NCBI GenBank assembly: GCA_029068505.1
Contig: JAIECN010000080.1
Coordinates: forward strand, 1-32,159
Direction of reading: 5' to 3'
Source: Alistipes sp.
Lineage (GTDB): Bacteria; Bacteroidota; Bacteroidia; Bacteroidales; Rikenellaceae
DNA: 32,159 nt
A model generated the notes under the pieces. The model made no database searches. It was not told where the DNA came from and worked only from the letters and a program-made list of their open reading frames with translations. This document shows positions 16,788 through 25,452 of the stretch, piece after piece. The stretch's first letter is position 1; each line of letters opens with the position of its first letter. The translations under genes were made by a program, and so were the position numbers.

Positions 16788-17195
16788 ATGCGATTCTTAT
16801 CGACGATCATTGATGCCTTGGCTGCGTTCGTGCAGCGCAACCCCTTGATGGTGTTGCTGCTGTTCGTTCTGGCGTTGTTCGCGCCGGCGTTGGTCAAAGG
16901 CATTGCGGTCTTTATTTTGTATGCGCTTATGGGCATTGTGTTGTTGCCCGTGGTTCTGGCGCTTCTGCTGCGCTGGCGGCTCGGACGTATGCGCCGGGAG
17001 ATGGAGGAGCAGTTCCGCGGGTTCCGTCCGGGGGGCGATCCTTTTTCCGGAGCGTCGGACGATCCTTTTGCAGGCGCGCAGCGCGGCGGCAGGGAGGGCG
17101 ACGTCAAGGTGCATCGCACGCCCGACGCACCCGGCAAGCGGGTGGCGTCCGACGTGGGCGACTATGTGGAGTTCGAGGAGACCGGAAAACGATGA
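16788..17195 (+). CDS. Small membrane protein, DUF4834-like, 135 aa
   Basis: The ORF track buries this gene at the end of a 918-aa read-through; the real start is the ATG at 16788 (MRFLSTIIDALAAF). Two hydrophobic segments form most of residues ~18-60 (PLMVLLLFVLALFAPALV and VFILYALMGIVLLPVVLALL), followed by a basic stop (RWRLGRMRREMEEQ). The hydrophilic tail is Gly/Asp/Pro-rich and ends DVGDYVEFEETGKR. This architecture matches the Bacteroidota DUF4834 family as I recall it. The function is unknown. It is followed 48 nt later by mlaE on the same strand, so it may share the transcript and act in the envelope. Confidence 0.8.
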   Translation: MRFLSTIIDALAAFVQRNPLMVLLLFVLALFAPALVKGIAVFILYALMGIVLLPVVLALLLRWRLGRMRREMEEQFRGFRPGGDPFSGASDDPFAGAQRGGREGDVKVHRTPDAPGKRVASDVGDYVEFEETGKR

Positions 17196-17243
17196 ATCCG
17201 GTCGAGAATATGAAAATCTGACTATTGAGAATTCGGAGTGCCT

Positions 17244-17987
17244 ATGTTTCGTTTTTTTGCACCGATAGGACGCTATTTCGTCTTGATGGGCAAGGTCTTT
17301 TCCCGGCCCGAGAAAGGGGCGATCTACCGCCGGCGCATCGTCTATGAAATGGAGGCGCTGGGCGTCGACTCGATCGGTCTGACGGCCATCATTTCGGTCT
17401 TCATCGGCGCCGTCATCACGTTGCAGATGTGCATCAACCTCGAATCGCCGTTCATTCCGCGGTCGCTGGTGGGCTATGCCACGCGCGAAACCATGATCCT
17501 GGAGTTTTCCTCCACGGTCGTGGCGCTGATCCTCTCCGGCAAGGTGGGGTCGAGCATCGCCTCGGAGATCGGTACGATGCGCATCACCGAGCAGATCGAC
17601 GCGCTGGAGATCATGGGCGTCAATTCGGCGTCGTATCTCATCCTGCCCAAGATCGTCGCCGCCGTGTTCTTCTTCCCGTTCCTGACGATCCTTTCGATCC
17701 TGATCGGCATTGCCGGAGGCTGGGCGATCTCCTACCTCACGGGGATCATGATCCCGGCCGACTATGTCGACGGCCTGCTGATGGATTTCAAACCCTATTC
17801 GATCACCTATTCGCTCATCAAGACAGCGGTCTTCGCGTTCCTCATCGCGTCGATTTCGTCGTTCTTCGGCTACTACGCCAAGGGCAATTCGCTGGAGGTG
17901 GGCGCCGCATCGACGCGCGCCGTGGTGGTCGGGTCGGTGGTCATCATGATCTTCAACCTAATGCTTACCCAGATCTTGCTCATATGA
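17244..17987 (+). CDS. mlaE: MlaE-type ABC transporter permease, 247 aa
   Basis: MlaE is the inner-membrane permease of the MCE-type phospholipid transport system that maintains outer-membrane lipid asymmetry. The protein has an amphipathic start, then several membrane segments: IGLTAIISVFIGAVITLQM, LEFSSTVVALILSGKVGSS and FFFPFLTILSILIGIAGGW. The coupling region GTMRITEQIDALEIMGVNS is diagnostic. I choose the ATG at 17244 over the GTG at 17238; both are in frame. The stop overlaps the mlaF start by 4 nt (ATGA), so translation is coupled. No MCE-domain gene (mlaD) is adjacent. Confidence 0.93.
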   Translation: MFRFFAPIGRYFVLMGKVFSRPEKGAIYRRRIVYEMEALGVDSIGLTAIISVFIGAVITLQMCINLESPFIPRSLVGYATRETMILEFSSTVVALILSGKVGSSIASEIGTMRITEQIDALEIMGVNSASYLILPKIVAAVFFFPFLTILSILIGIAGGWAISYLTGIMIPADYVDGLLMDFKPYSITYSLIKTAVFAFLIASISSFFGYYAKGNSLEVGAASTRAVVVGSVVIMIFNLMLTQILLI

Positions 17988-18739
17988 TACGTGCCGAACA
18001 TATTGTCAAGTCGTTCGACGGCCGCACGGTGCTCGACGACATCTCCGTGGAGTTCGAGACCGGCAAGACCAACCTCATCATCGGCAAGAGCGGATCGGGC
18101 AAGACCGTGCTGCTCAAAAGCCTGGTGGGGCTTCATGAGGTCGATTCGGGGGCGGTGTGGTACGATGACGTCAACTTTACGGGCCTGGGGTTCCGCGAGC
18201 GCAAGGCCATCCGCAAGGATATCGGCATGATCTTCCAGGGCGGTGCGCTGCTCGATTCGTCGTCGGTGGAGGAGAACGTCAAGCTGCCGCTCGACCTCTT
18301 TACCGAACAGTCGGAGAGCGAGAAGCTGGAGCGTGTCAACTTCTGTCTCCAACGCGTGCGGCTCGAAAATGCCAACCGCCTTTATCCGGCCGAGCTGTCG
18401 GGCGGCATGATCAAGCGTGTGGCCATCGCCCGGGCCATCGTGCTCAACCCGAAATATCTTTTTTGCGACGAACCCAATTCGGGACTCGATCCGCAGACGT
18501 CGATCGTCATTGACAACCTGATTCACGAAATCACCTGCGAATACAACATGACGACGATCATCAATACCCACGACATGAACTCCGTTATGGAGATCGGCGA
18601 AAAAATTGTATACATCCACGAGGGCCACAAGTGGTGGGAGGGCACCAAGGACGACATTCTGCATGCGGACAACCCCGAGCTGAACGCCTTCGTCTTTGCG
18701 TCGGCCATGGCCAAGCGCGCCAAGGCGGCGGTGCGATAA
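17984..18739 (+). CDS. mlaF: MlaF-type ABC transporter ATPase, 251 aa
   Basis: This is the ATPase partner of MlaE. Walker A is GKSGSGKT (residues ~34-41), the Q-loop is MIFQGGALLDSSSV, the signature is LSGGMIKRVAIARA, Walker B is YLFCDEPNSGLDP, and the switch His is in INTHDMNSVMEIG. The GGALLDSSSVEENV stretch is characteristic of MlaF. The start codon overlaps the mlaE stop (ATGA). The usual third component, an MCE/MlaD protein, is not encoded next to it, and a long gapA upstream region follows instead. Confidence 0.95.
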   Translation: MIRAEHIVKSFDGRTVLDDISVEFETGKTNLIIGKSGSGKTVLLKSLVGLHEVDSGAVWYDDVNFTGLGFRERKAIRKDIGMIFQGGALLDSSSVEENVKLPLDLFTEQSESEKLERVNFCLQRVRLENANRLYPAELSGGMIKRVAIARAIVLNPKYLFCDEPNSGLDPQTSIVIDNLIHEITCEYNMTTIINTHDMNSVMEIGEKIVYIHEGHKWWEGTKDDILHADNPELNAFVFASAMAKRAKAAVR

Positions 18740-18758
18740 GGGGCTGGTAATGAACCGA

Positions 18759-18815
18759 GGCCGGCGGATTGCTGCCCGGCAGCGGCTCTCCGTTGTGCGG
18801 CCTGGGCCGCCGGCC
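18759..18815. other. Structured GC-rich inverted repeat after mlaF
   Basis: ggccggcgg (18759-18767) can pair with ccgccggcc (18807-18815), enclosing a smaller hairpin gctgc/gcagc at 18771-18783. There is no T-tract next to it, so use as a terminator is uncertain. Confidence 0.45.
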
Positions 18816-18868
18816 GTTCCCTGCGAAAGCAACCCGAAAGCCACTTATTAAAAAAACTTAATTTTTTA

Positions 18869-18900
18869 TTTGCGTAAAATATATAAAGTATATACTTTTG
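18869..18900 (+). promoter_or_regulatory. gapA promoter
   Basis: TTTG (18869-18872), a 20-nt AT-rich spacer and TACTTTTG (18893-18900) form a near-ideal Bacteroidota promoter. It leaves a leader of about 125 nt before the ATG at 19032. Confidence 0.82.
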
Positions 18901-18945
18901 CGCTGTGAAAAAAATAACGGAAGAGTGTTTTTTCCGAATAAGCCG

Positions 18946-18971
18946 AAGTCCGGGCCGAACTTGCCGGGCTT
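18946..18971 (+). other. Hairpin in the gapA 5' leader
   Basis: aagtccgg (18946-18953) pairs with ccgggctt (18964-18971), 8 bp with one wobble and a 10-nt loop. It is followed by further GC-rich sequence and then an AT-rich run up to the ATG. No known riboswitch is recognised. Confidence 0.4.
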
Positions 18972-19019
18972 TGCCGAAGCGGGAAAAGCTGCGTGAAATG
19001 AAGATTTTTAACCTATTAA

Positions 19020-20048
<1,029 letters not shown>

Positions 20049-20070
20049 TCGACCCCTCGATCCTATACGG

Positions 20071-20103
20071 AAAGTCCGGAATCTTCGAAAGATTCCGGAC
20101 TTT
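20071..20103 (+). terminator. Rho-independent terminator of gapA
   Basis: A perfect 15-bp stem (aaagtccggaatctt with aagattccggacttt) closes a 3-nt loop and runs into tttttattt. It begins 22 nt after the stop codon. Confidence 0.92.
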
Positions 20104-20114
20104 TTATTTAAAAG

Positions 20115-20325
20115 TTGGGGGCAGACGGTTAGGCAGTTTGGGCGGACGGTTTGGCGGTTCGGGATAAGCGGTTAAGTGATTTGAGCCTGCGGTTCGCGGA
20201 TAGCTCGGGGCAATATAAGGATGCTCGATGCTGGAAAGATCGGGCGGAGAATGCTGGTAGCTTGGACCGGCGGTTCGGGCGGAGCATGCCGGCGGCTTGA
20301 GGTGGAGGAACGGGCGGCGCGGTTA
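20115..20325. repeat. Decayed G-rich tandem repeats between convergent genes
   Basis: Imperfect direct repeats occur at two periods. One pair is agacggttaggcagtttggg (20123-20142) and ggacggtttggcggttcggg (20144-20163), offset by 21 nt. The other pair begins cgggcggag at 20241 and 20276, about 26 nt each, offset by 35 nt with roughly 20 of 26 bases shared. The + strand is G-rich and C-poor. No gene is seen here. Confidence 0.6.
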
Positions 20326-20342
20326 GATTCTTTTTTCGGGGT

Positions 20343-20747
20343 TTATTTTTCCTTTTCCACCCTCGTTTCGATCGAGGCGCCCGACCATTGGTTGATCTTG
20401 TACACGGTTTTGCTGATCCGCTTGCCGCCGAACGAGACGGTCACGTCGACGTCGAACGGGCGCGGCGTGTCGATGTCGTTGCCGGCAGGCAGCGTGTGGG
20501 GGATGATGTAGATGTAGAGCACCAGATGGTCGCACGGCTCGGTGGTCAGCACGACCGTGCGGTCGCGGGGAGTGCCGGCCGGCGGTTCCTTGAGGCCGGC
20601 GCCTGCGTCGGCGATGTGCGACGATGCGGCGGCGAAGCCGATACGCTCGTCCGCGGCGTCGAAACAGCCGCACATGAGCGCTGCGTTGTAGCGCCACCAG
20701 CCTTCGAAACGGCTCGACACCTCTATGCGGAATCCTTCGTAAGTCAT
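20343..20747 (-). CDS. Hypothetical protein, 134 aa
   Basis: I do not recognise the family. The protein is soluble-looking, with no signal peptide or membrane helix. It starts MTYEGFRIEVSSRFEGWWRY, has a beta-rich centre (TVVLTTEPCDHLVLYIYIIP) and ends with an Asn-Gln-Trp turn (KINQWSGASIE) and a charged tail. Two Cys are close together in MCGCFDAAD. The alternating hydrophobic pattern suggests a beta-sandwich. A clear TACCTTTG promoter ends only 5 nt before the ATG at 20747, which implies a leaderless or nearly leaderless message. If instead translation begins at an internal Met (residue 25), the protein would be shorter. The promoter makes it likely that the gene is real. Confidence 0.68.
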   Translation of the reverse strand: MTYEGFRIEVSSRFEGWWRYNAALMCGCFDAADERIGFAAASSHIADAGAGLKEPPAGTPRDRTVVLTTEPCDHLVLYIYIIPHTLPAGNDIDTPRPFDVDVTVSFGGKRISKTVYKINQWSGASIETRVEKEK

Positions 20748-20752
20748 GTTTG

Positions 20753-20782
20753 CAAAGGTATAAAATAATTCGGAACCGCAAA
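20753..20782 (-). promoter_or_regulatory. Promoter of the 134-aa hypothetical gene
   Basis: On the minus strand, TTTG (20782 to 20779) and TACCTTTG (20760 to 20753) are separated by 18 nt. The ATG begins 6 nt after the last G, so the transcript would start at or near the start codon. Confidence 0.72.
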
Positions 20783-20832
20783 TTCGCGGTCGCCGTTTTC
20801 GGAAAAGTAAATCGAAACATCCCGTAGATTTC

Positions 20833-20863
20833 TTTGCAAATGTTTTATTTTTTCGTAACTTTG
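20833..20863 (+). promoter_or_regulatory. Promoter of the yceD-rpmF-plsX-fabH cluster
   Basis: TTTG (20833-20836) and TAACTTTG (20856-20863) with a 19-nt spacer lie 18 nt before the yceD ATG. They diverge from the promoter of the 134-aa gene. Confidence 0.78.
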
Positions 20864-20881
20864 CGCACTATTTGTGCTCAA

Positions 20882-21448
20882 ATGGATATAACGAAAGGAT
20901 ATTCCATTGCTTACAAAGGTTTGAAAAACGGCGTCCACGAGTTCGATTTCGAGGTGGGCGGCGCTTTGTTCGAGGCTTTCGGCAGTACGGAGATCAAGGA
21001 CGGGAACTGCCGGGTGCATGTCGTCCTGACGCGTGCCGAGACGCAGCTCGTCGCCGATGTCGCCATTCGGGGCGAGGTGGTCGTGGCCTGCGACCGGTGT
21101 CTGGAGGACTGCCGTGTGCCCGTCGCTTTCGAGGGGCGTCTGTTGGTGAAGTTCTCCGACGAGGTGCGCGACTACGATGGCGAAGTGTTGTGGCTGCTGC
21201 CCGGCGAGGACGAACTCGACCTGACGCAATATGTCTACGAGAGCATCGTTTTGTCGTTGCCTTACCAGCGCGTGCATCCCGAGGGCGAGTGCGATCCCGA
21301 GATGCTTCGCCGCTTCCGGATCGTCTCGGGCGAGGAGTTCGCCGAGATCGAGTCGCGGAGTGCGGAGCCGAAAGGAGCCGGTTGGGAGAAGCTCGCGGCG
21401 CTGAAGGAGCGTCTGGAGAGCGGCGAAGCCGGAGCGGAAGAGAAGTAG
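20882..21448 (+). CDS. yceD: YceD/DUF177 family protein, 188 aa
   Basis: YceD-family proteins are encoded just before rpmF across bacteria and have been linked to 23S rRNA or ribosome assembly; the molecular role is not settled. The family mark here is the cysteine motif VACDRCLEDCRVPV near residues ~70-82, followed by FEGRLLVKF and a downstream acidic region. The C-terminal ~30 residues (AEPKGAGWEKLAALKERL) are charged and match the usual P.W..L..L tail. The ATG at 20882 is preferred to the track start at 20834 because the promoter lies between them. rpmF follows 128 nt downstream. Confidence 0.9.
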   Translation: MDITKGYSIAYKGLKNGVHEFDFEVGGALFEAFGSTEIKDGNCRVHVVLTRAETQLVADVAIRGEVVVACDRCLEDCRVPVAFEGRLLVKFSDEVRDYDGEVLWLLPGEDELDLTQYVYESIVLSLPYQRVHPEGECDPEMLRRFRIVSGEEFAEIESRSAEPKGAGWEKLAALKERLESGEAGAEEK

Positions 21449-21576
21449 CCGTCCGGTCCGCAGAAGGGGTGCGGCGTGCGTTCGGAGTGTTCCGGCCGAG
21501 GCCGGGCCGATTCGCAGAACACCGGTGCGGCGAATGGATAAAATGAATTTGTTGAACTAATAATTTATATTGTAAC

Positions 21577-21762
21577 ATGGCACATCCTAAACACAAAGTC
21601 TCGTCGACGCGACGCGATAAGAGAAGAACCCATTACAAGGCTGCGGTTCCGACGGTCGTTACCTGCTCGAATTGCGGCGCCGCCACGCTCTACCACCGGG
21701 TTTGCCCCGAGTGCGGTTTCTATCGCGGCAAGTTGGCGATCGAGAAGAAGGCTGCCGAATAA
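21577..21762 (+). CDS. rpmF: Ribosomal protein bL32, 61 aa
   Basis: L32 is a small zinc-ribbon protein of the 50S subunit. The basic N-terminus MAHPKHKVSSTRRDKRRTH is diagnostic, and two CxxC pairs (CSNC and CPEC) form an intact zinc ribbon. This is the zinc-binding form, not the Cys-free paralogue. It sits between yceD and plsX, its usual position. A weak hairpin with a T-run follows at 21778-21809 and may attenuate read-through into plsX. Confidence 0.97.
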   Translation: MAHPKHKVSSTRRDKRRTHYKAAVPTVVTCSNCGAATLYHRVCPECGFYRGKLAIEKKAAE

Positions 21763-21777
21763 CGATCGGGCGGCAGG

Positions 21778-21809
21778 AAGAGCATATCCGCGAGGAGAGG
21801 CTCTTTTTT
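21778..21809 (+). terminator. Weak terminator or attenuator after rpmF
   Basis: aagagc (21778-21783) can pair with gctctt (21800-21805), and the 3' arm runs into ttttt. The 16-nt loop and 6-bp stem make it weak. plsX continues in the same direction about 120 nt later. Confidence 0.45.
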
Positions 21810-21927
21810 AGTTATGGGTTATGGCGTGCTTCGTTGCGCGCGGCGTCCGGGCGCATGCTTCGGGTTGTCGCGTATGTCCGTTGTTGCGGGTGCGGAAGCA
21901 CGGAAGTGGAATTAATATCGTAAAAGT

Positions 21928-22875
21928 ATGCTGAAGATAGGGTTGGATGCTATGGGCGGCGATTTCGCTCCCGAAGCGGCCGTCAAGGGCGCCGTCATGG
22001 CGCTCGACGCCATCGGCGCGGATAGCCGGATCGTGCTTTTCGGCGACCGGGAGCGTATCCTGGAGGTGCTCGCTTCGGAGCAGTGCCCCGCCGAGCGGTT
22101 CGACATCGTGGCCACTACGGAGGTCATCGAGATGGGCGACCATCCGGCCAAGGCGTTCCAGGCCAAGGCCGATTCGAGCATCACAGTAGGCTTCGGCCAT
22201 CTGGCCAAGGGGGCTGTCGACGGTTTCGCCTCGGCAGGTTCGACCGGCGCCATGATGGTGGGGTCGATGTATGCCGTCAAGCCCATCGAGGGTGTGATCC
22301 GGCCGACCATTTCGTCGCTCGTTCCTACGGCTTCGGGCCGTCCGGCGATGTTGCTGGACGTCGGTTTGAATGTCGACTGCAAGCCCGAGGTGCTCGCGCA
22401 GTACGGGTTGATCGGGTCGATCTTCGCCGAGTCGGTGCTGGGTATCGCCGCGCCGCGCGTCGCCATCCTCAATATCGGCGAGGAGGAGACCAAGGGCAAC
22501 GCCCAGGTCAAGGCCGCGCACGAGATGCTGCGCGCCGAGAGCCGCATCAACTTCGTGGGCAACGTCGAGGGGTCGCATATCTTTTCGGGCAAGGTGGCCG
22601 ACGTGATCGTCTGCGACGGTTTCGTGGGCAATACGGTGCTGAAGATGGCCGAGGGCCTCTATCGCATCAACAAGGCGCTCGGCGGCAGCAACGCTTTCTG
22701 GGACGCCATGAACTACGAGAACGTGGGCGGCACGCCCGTGTTGGGAGTCAACGCTCCCGTGGTCATCGGGCACGGTTGTTCTTCGCCCCTGGCCATCAAG
22801 AACATGATTCTGACGACCGAGCGGTGCATCCTCACGCAGGTGACCGCCAAGTTGCAGCGTGCATTCAACAACTAA
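21928..22875 (+). CDS. plsX: Phosphate acyltransferase PlsX, 315 aa
   Basis: PlsX converts acyl-ACP to acyl-phosphate, the acyl donor for PlsY in phospholipid synthesis. It is a peripheral membrane protein. Family marks are [11 protein letters not shown] at the N-terminus, [39 protein letters not shown] and [16 protein letters not shown]. Length is normal. The gene is followed by fabH with a 25-nt gap, the standard plsX-fabH pairing that links phospholipid and fatty-acid initiation. Confidence 0.97.
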   Translation: MLKIGLDAMGGDFAPEAAVKGAVMALDAIGADSRIVLFGDRERILEVLASEQCPAERFDIVATTEVIEMGDHPAKAFQAKADSSITVGFGHLAKGAVDGFASAGSTGAMMVGSMYAVKPIEGVIRPTISSLVPTASGRPAMLLDVGLNVDCKPEVLAQYGLIGSIFAESVLGIAAPRVAILNIGEEETKGNAQVKAAHEMLRAESRINFVGNVEGSHIFSGKVADVIVCDGFVGNTVLKMAEGLYRINKALGGSNAFWDAMNYENVGGTPVLGVNAPVVIGHGCSSPLAIKNMILTTERCILTQVTAKLQRAFNN

Positions 22876-22900
22876 CTTCAAAATCAAGCAATCGAAAAAA

Positions 22901-23929
22901 ATGGGAAAGATAACAGCAGCGATAACGGGTGTCGGCCAGTATCTGCCGGATTACCTGCTGACCAACGACGAGCTGAGCCGCATGGTCGATACCAACGACG
23001 AGTGGATCACTTCGCATACGGGCATCAAGACGCGCCACATCCTCAAGGGCGAGGGCATCGGCACTTCGTATATGGGTGCGCGCGCCGTGATGAACCTTCT
23101 GGACAAGACGGGCGTAGACCCGATGGAGATCGACGCGGTGATCTGCGCGACCATCACCCCCGACATGTTCTTCCCCTCGACGGGCAACCTGATCGCCGAC
23201 CAGGCCGGATGCAAGAACGCTTTCGCCTACGACGTGTCGGCCGCCTGCTCGGGCTTCCTCTTCGCTCTGACGACGGGTGCGGCTTTCGTCGAGTCGGGCC
23301 GCGGCAAGAAAGTGATCGTCGTGGGTGCCGACAAGATGTCGTCGATCATCGACTACACCGACCGTTCGACGTGTCCCTTGTTCGGCGACGGTGCGGCTGC
23401 CGTATTGTTGGAGCCGAATAGCGAGGGGCTGGGCGTCATCGATTCGATGCTGCGTTCCGACGGCTCGGGCGAGTTGCAGCTCTACATGAAGGCGGGCGGT
23501 TCGCGCTTCCCCGCTTCGGCCGAGACCGTGGCCAACAACTGGCACACCATCACGTGGGACGGTCAGGCCGTGTTCAAGGCTGCCGTGTCGAAGATGGCCG
23601 ACGTGTCGGTCGAGATGATGGAGCGCCACAACCTCACGGGCGACGACATCCGTTACTTGGTGCCCCATCAGGCCAACTTGCGCATCATCGACGCCACGGC
23701 GCGCCGCATGGGCATCACGGCCGACAAGTGCATGATCAACATCGACCGCAACGGCAACACCACGGCCGCTACGATCCCGACGTGCCTCTACGACTACGAG
23801 AAGGAGCTGCGTCCGGGCGACAACCTCATTCTGTCGGCTTTCGGCGGTGGTTATACGTGGGGTGCGATCTACGTGAAGTGGGCTTACGACGGTTCGAAAG
23901 CCTGCCAGGTCGAGCCTGCCAAGAAATAG
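22901..23929 (+). CDS. fabH: 3-oxoacyl-ACP synthase III (FabH), 342 aa
   Basis: FabH starts fatty-acid synthesis by condensing an acyl-CoA primer with malonyl-ACP. The Cys-His-Asn triad is intact: C116 in [10 protein letters not shown]256 in VPHQANLRI, and N286 in NGNTTAA. The N-terminus [15 protein letters not shown] is typical. The ATG at 22901 ([10 protein letters not shown]) follows an A-rich stretch (gaaaaaa); the track start at 22859 overlaps plsX and is rejected. In Bacteroidota such enzymes often use branched primers, but specificity is not visible in the sequence. A strong terminator closes the cluster. Confidence 0.96.
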   Translation: MGKITAAITGVGQYLPDYLLTNDELSRMVDTNDEWITSHTGIKTRHILKGEGIGTSYMGARAVMNLLDKTGVDPMEIDAVICATITPDMFFPSTGNLIADQAGCKNAFAYDVSAACSGFLFALTTGAAFVESGRGKKVIVVGADKMSSIIDYTDRSTCPLFGDGAAAVLLEPNSEGLGVIDSMLRSDGSGELQLYMKAGGSRFPASAETVANNWHTITWDGQAVFKAAVSKMADVSVEMMERHNLTGDDIRYLVPHQANLRIIDATARRMGITADKCMINIDRNGNTTAATIPTCLYDYEKELRPGDNLILSAFGGGYTWGAIYVKWAYDGSKACQVEPAKK

Positions 23930-23952
23930 ATTCCGGTTTCTCCGGAGCGGAT

Positions 23953-23984
23953 GCGGGAGCCGGAGAGGCTCCCGCGTTTTTTTT
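23953..23984 (+). terminator. Rho-independent terminator of fabH
   Basis: gcgggagcc / ggctcccgc, a perfect 9-bp stem with a ggaga loop, is followed by gtttttttt. It ends the yceD-rpmF-plsX-fabH cluster. Confidence 0.92.
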
Positions 23985-24031
23985 AGGCCGCAATTTTGCA
24001 GAAGCGATTCCGAATCTTAAAACGATAGCGT

Positions 24032-24475
24032 ATGAAAAAGTATTTGTTTCTCTTGGCTGCGGCCTTGTTTTCGACAGGCATCGCCGCCGCTGCCGCTTTG
24101 ACCGACCGGCCGATCGCGGTCGACGAATTGCCCGCTGCGGCTCAGAAGTTCATCCGCACGCATTTCGCGTCGTCCGAGGTGCTCTATGCCAAGGTCGACG
24201 ACGGCCTCTTCGACAACGATTACAAGGTCGTCTTCGCCGACGGTGCGTCGGTGGAGTTCGCCAGCAACGGCGAGTGGAAAGAGGTGAAGTGCAAGCGTTG
24301 CGCCGTGCCGGCTTCGGTCGTGCCCCAGGCGATCCGCGAGCAGGTGGTCAAGCAGTTTCCCAAGGCCGTGATCGAGGGTATCGACCGCGACCGCCGCGGT
24401 TACGACGTCGAGTTGAGCAACGGTCTCGACTTGAAGTTCGACCGCCAGATGAATCTGGTCGAAATCGACGATTGA
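24032..24475 (+). CDS. Secreted PepSY-like (DUF2874) protein, 147 aa
   Basis: The protein has a Sec signal peptide (MKKYLFLLAAALFSTGIAAAA) and a mature domain of about 125 residues. Two repeats of the PepSY-like fold are suggested by LPAAAQKFIRTHFASSEVLYAKVD with YKVVFADGASVEFASNGEW (first; each shortened motif is a helix then strands) and VVPQAIREQVVKQFPKAVIEG with YDVELSNGLDLKFD (second). Bacteroidota carry many such periplasmic proteins; the function is unclear, and they have been compared to beta-lactamase-inhibitor-like folds. A CKRC motif sits between the repeats. It appears monocistronic, flanked by terminators on both sides. Confidence 0.82.
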   Translation: MKKYLFLLAAALFSTGIAAAAALTDRPIAVDELPAAAQKFIRTHFASSEVLYAKVDDGLFDNDYKVVFADGASVEFASNGEWKEVKCKRCAVPASVVPQAIREQVVKQFPKAVIEGIDRDRRGYDVELSNGLDLKFDRQMNLVEIDD

Positions 24476-24495
24476 CGATTTCCGGTCACCCGAAG

Positions 24496-24528
24496 CGAAG
24501 CCTGCATCCCCTATGGATGCGGGCTTCG
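24496..24528 (+). terminator. Hairpin terminator after the PepSY-like gene
   Basis: A 14-bp stem (cgaagcctgcatcc with ggatgcgggcttcg, one wobble) with a 5-nt loop begins 21 nt after the stop. The T-tail is weak (ttgcat). Confidence 0.65.
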
Positions 24529-24575
24529 TTGCATAATATGGGCGGTTTTCGGTGTGGATTGTCGATAACTTGTTG

Positions 24576-24583
24576 TATCTTTG
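24576..24583 (+). promoter_or_regulatory. -7 element (TATCTTTG) at the head of the 24.6-31.6 kb run
   Basis: TATCTTTG fits TAnnTTTG, 60 nt before the MBL hydrolase ATG. No TTG is at the ideal distance upstream. It is the only clear promoter I see before the S46 peptidase gene. Confidence 0.62.
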
Positions 24584-24643
24584 CGTAGAGTAATTTTGCG
24601 GCGCCGTCGCCGCGTGAAAGTTGTATAATTGTTCGGTTCTACG

Positions 24644-25312
24644 ATGAAAATAGCATCCCTTACATTCAATCCCATTGAGGAAAACACCTACATCTTGTGG
24701 GACGATACGCTCGAAGCCGTGGTGATCGACGCCGGCAACAGCAACGAGCGCGAAAACGCCGTCCTCGACCGGTTCATCGCCGAGCACGGCTTGCGGCCCG
24801 TGCTGGCGCTCAACACCCACGGCCATTTCGACCATGCGCTGGGCGTCTGCCACCTCAAGGAGCGTTACGGCGTGCCGTTCGCGCTCTCGTCGAAAGACGG
24901 GTTTCTGCTGGAGAACGCGCAGACGAGCGGCTCGATCTTCGGGGTGCGCATCGGCGCCATGCCCTCGATCGACATCGACCTGGAACAGACGCCCGAAATC
25001 CGCTTCGGCACCACGACGCTGCAAGCCATCGCCACGCCGGGTCACACGCCGGGCCACATGGCGTTCTTCGAGCCGCAGCGCAAAACCTTGTTCACGGGCG
25101 ACACCCTTTTCCGCGAGAGCATTGGTCGCACCGACCTGCCGGGCGGCGACTATTCGTGGATCATGCGGTCGATCCTCGACAAGCTCCTGCCGCTGGGCGA
25201 CGACGTGCAGGTCTTCCCCGGTCACGGGCCGGAGACGACCCTCGGTCACGAGACGCTCTACAACCCCTTTGTTGTCGAAGTGCTCAACAACGAAGTGAAC
25301 TGCAAAGAATGA
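24644..25312 (+). CDS. MBL-fold metallo-hydrolase (glyoxalase II-like), 222 aa
   Basis: This is a metallo-beta-lactamase-fold hydrolase, probably acting on a thioester or a related small ester in the cytosol. The metal-binding motif is THGHFDH (H59, H61, D63, H64). Further ligands lie in ATPGHTPGHMAF, LFTGDTLFRESIGRTD and VFPGHGPETTLGHE. The N-terminal FNPIEENTYILWDD is the usual opening of this subgroup. The ATG at 24644 is chosen over a TTG at 24629. Its stop overlaps the next small ORF by 4 nt (ATGA). Such proteins are often called hydroxyacylglutathione hydrolases, but glutathione use in this phylum is doubtful, so the substrate is left open. Confidence 0.9.
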   Translation: MKIASLTFNPIEENTYILWDDTLEAVVIDAGNSNERENAVLDRFIAEHGLRPVLALNTHGHFDHALGVCHLKERYGVPFALSSKDGFLLENAQTSGSIFGVRIGAMPSIDIDLEQTPEIRFGTTTLQAIATPGHTPGHMAFFEPQRKTLFTGDTLFRESIGRTDLPGGDYSWIMRSILDKLLPLGDDVQVFPGHGPETTLGHETLYNPFVVEVLNNEVNCKE

Positions 25313-25452
25313 TCCGTCGTCTCACGAAACGATGCGCCGCTTCGCCGGATGTCGACGGGCGGCTGGGCATGGATTTCTTGATGGCGTACGATGCCGCGAC
25401 GCTCGGCCTGGGGCGGATGTTCGTCCGGCCGGGCGAATGCTTGGAACGATGA
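25309..25452 (+). CDS. Small ORF, 47 aa, translationally coupled on both sides
   Basis: This ORF starts with an ATG that overlaps the MBL hydrolase stop (ATGA at 25309-25312) and ends with a TGA that overlaps the methyltransferase start (ATGA at 25449-25452). The product begins MIRRLTKRC, is basic at the N-terminus and has MDFLMAYDAATLGLGRM in its middle. No family is recognised and there is no clear membrane span. The ORF track shows this frame only as the tail of a longer shadow ORF (24697-25452). Without it, ribosomes from the MBL gene would end 137 nt before the methyltransferase. It may be a real small protein or a coupling leader peptide. Confidence 0.5.
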   Translation: MIRRLTKRCAASPDVDGRLGMDFLMAYDAATLGLGRMFVRPGECLER

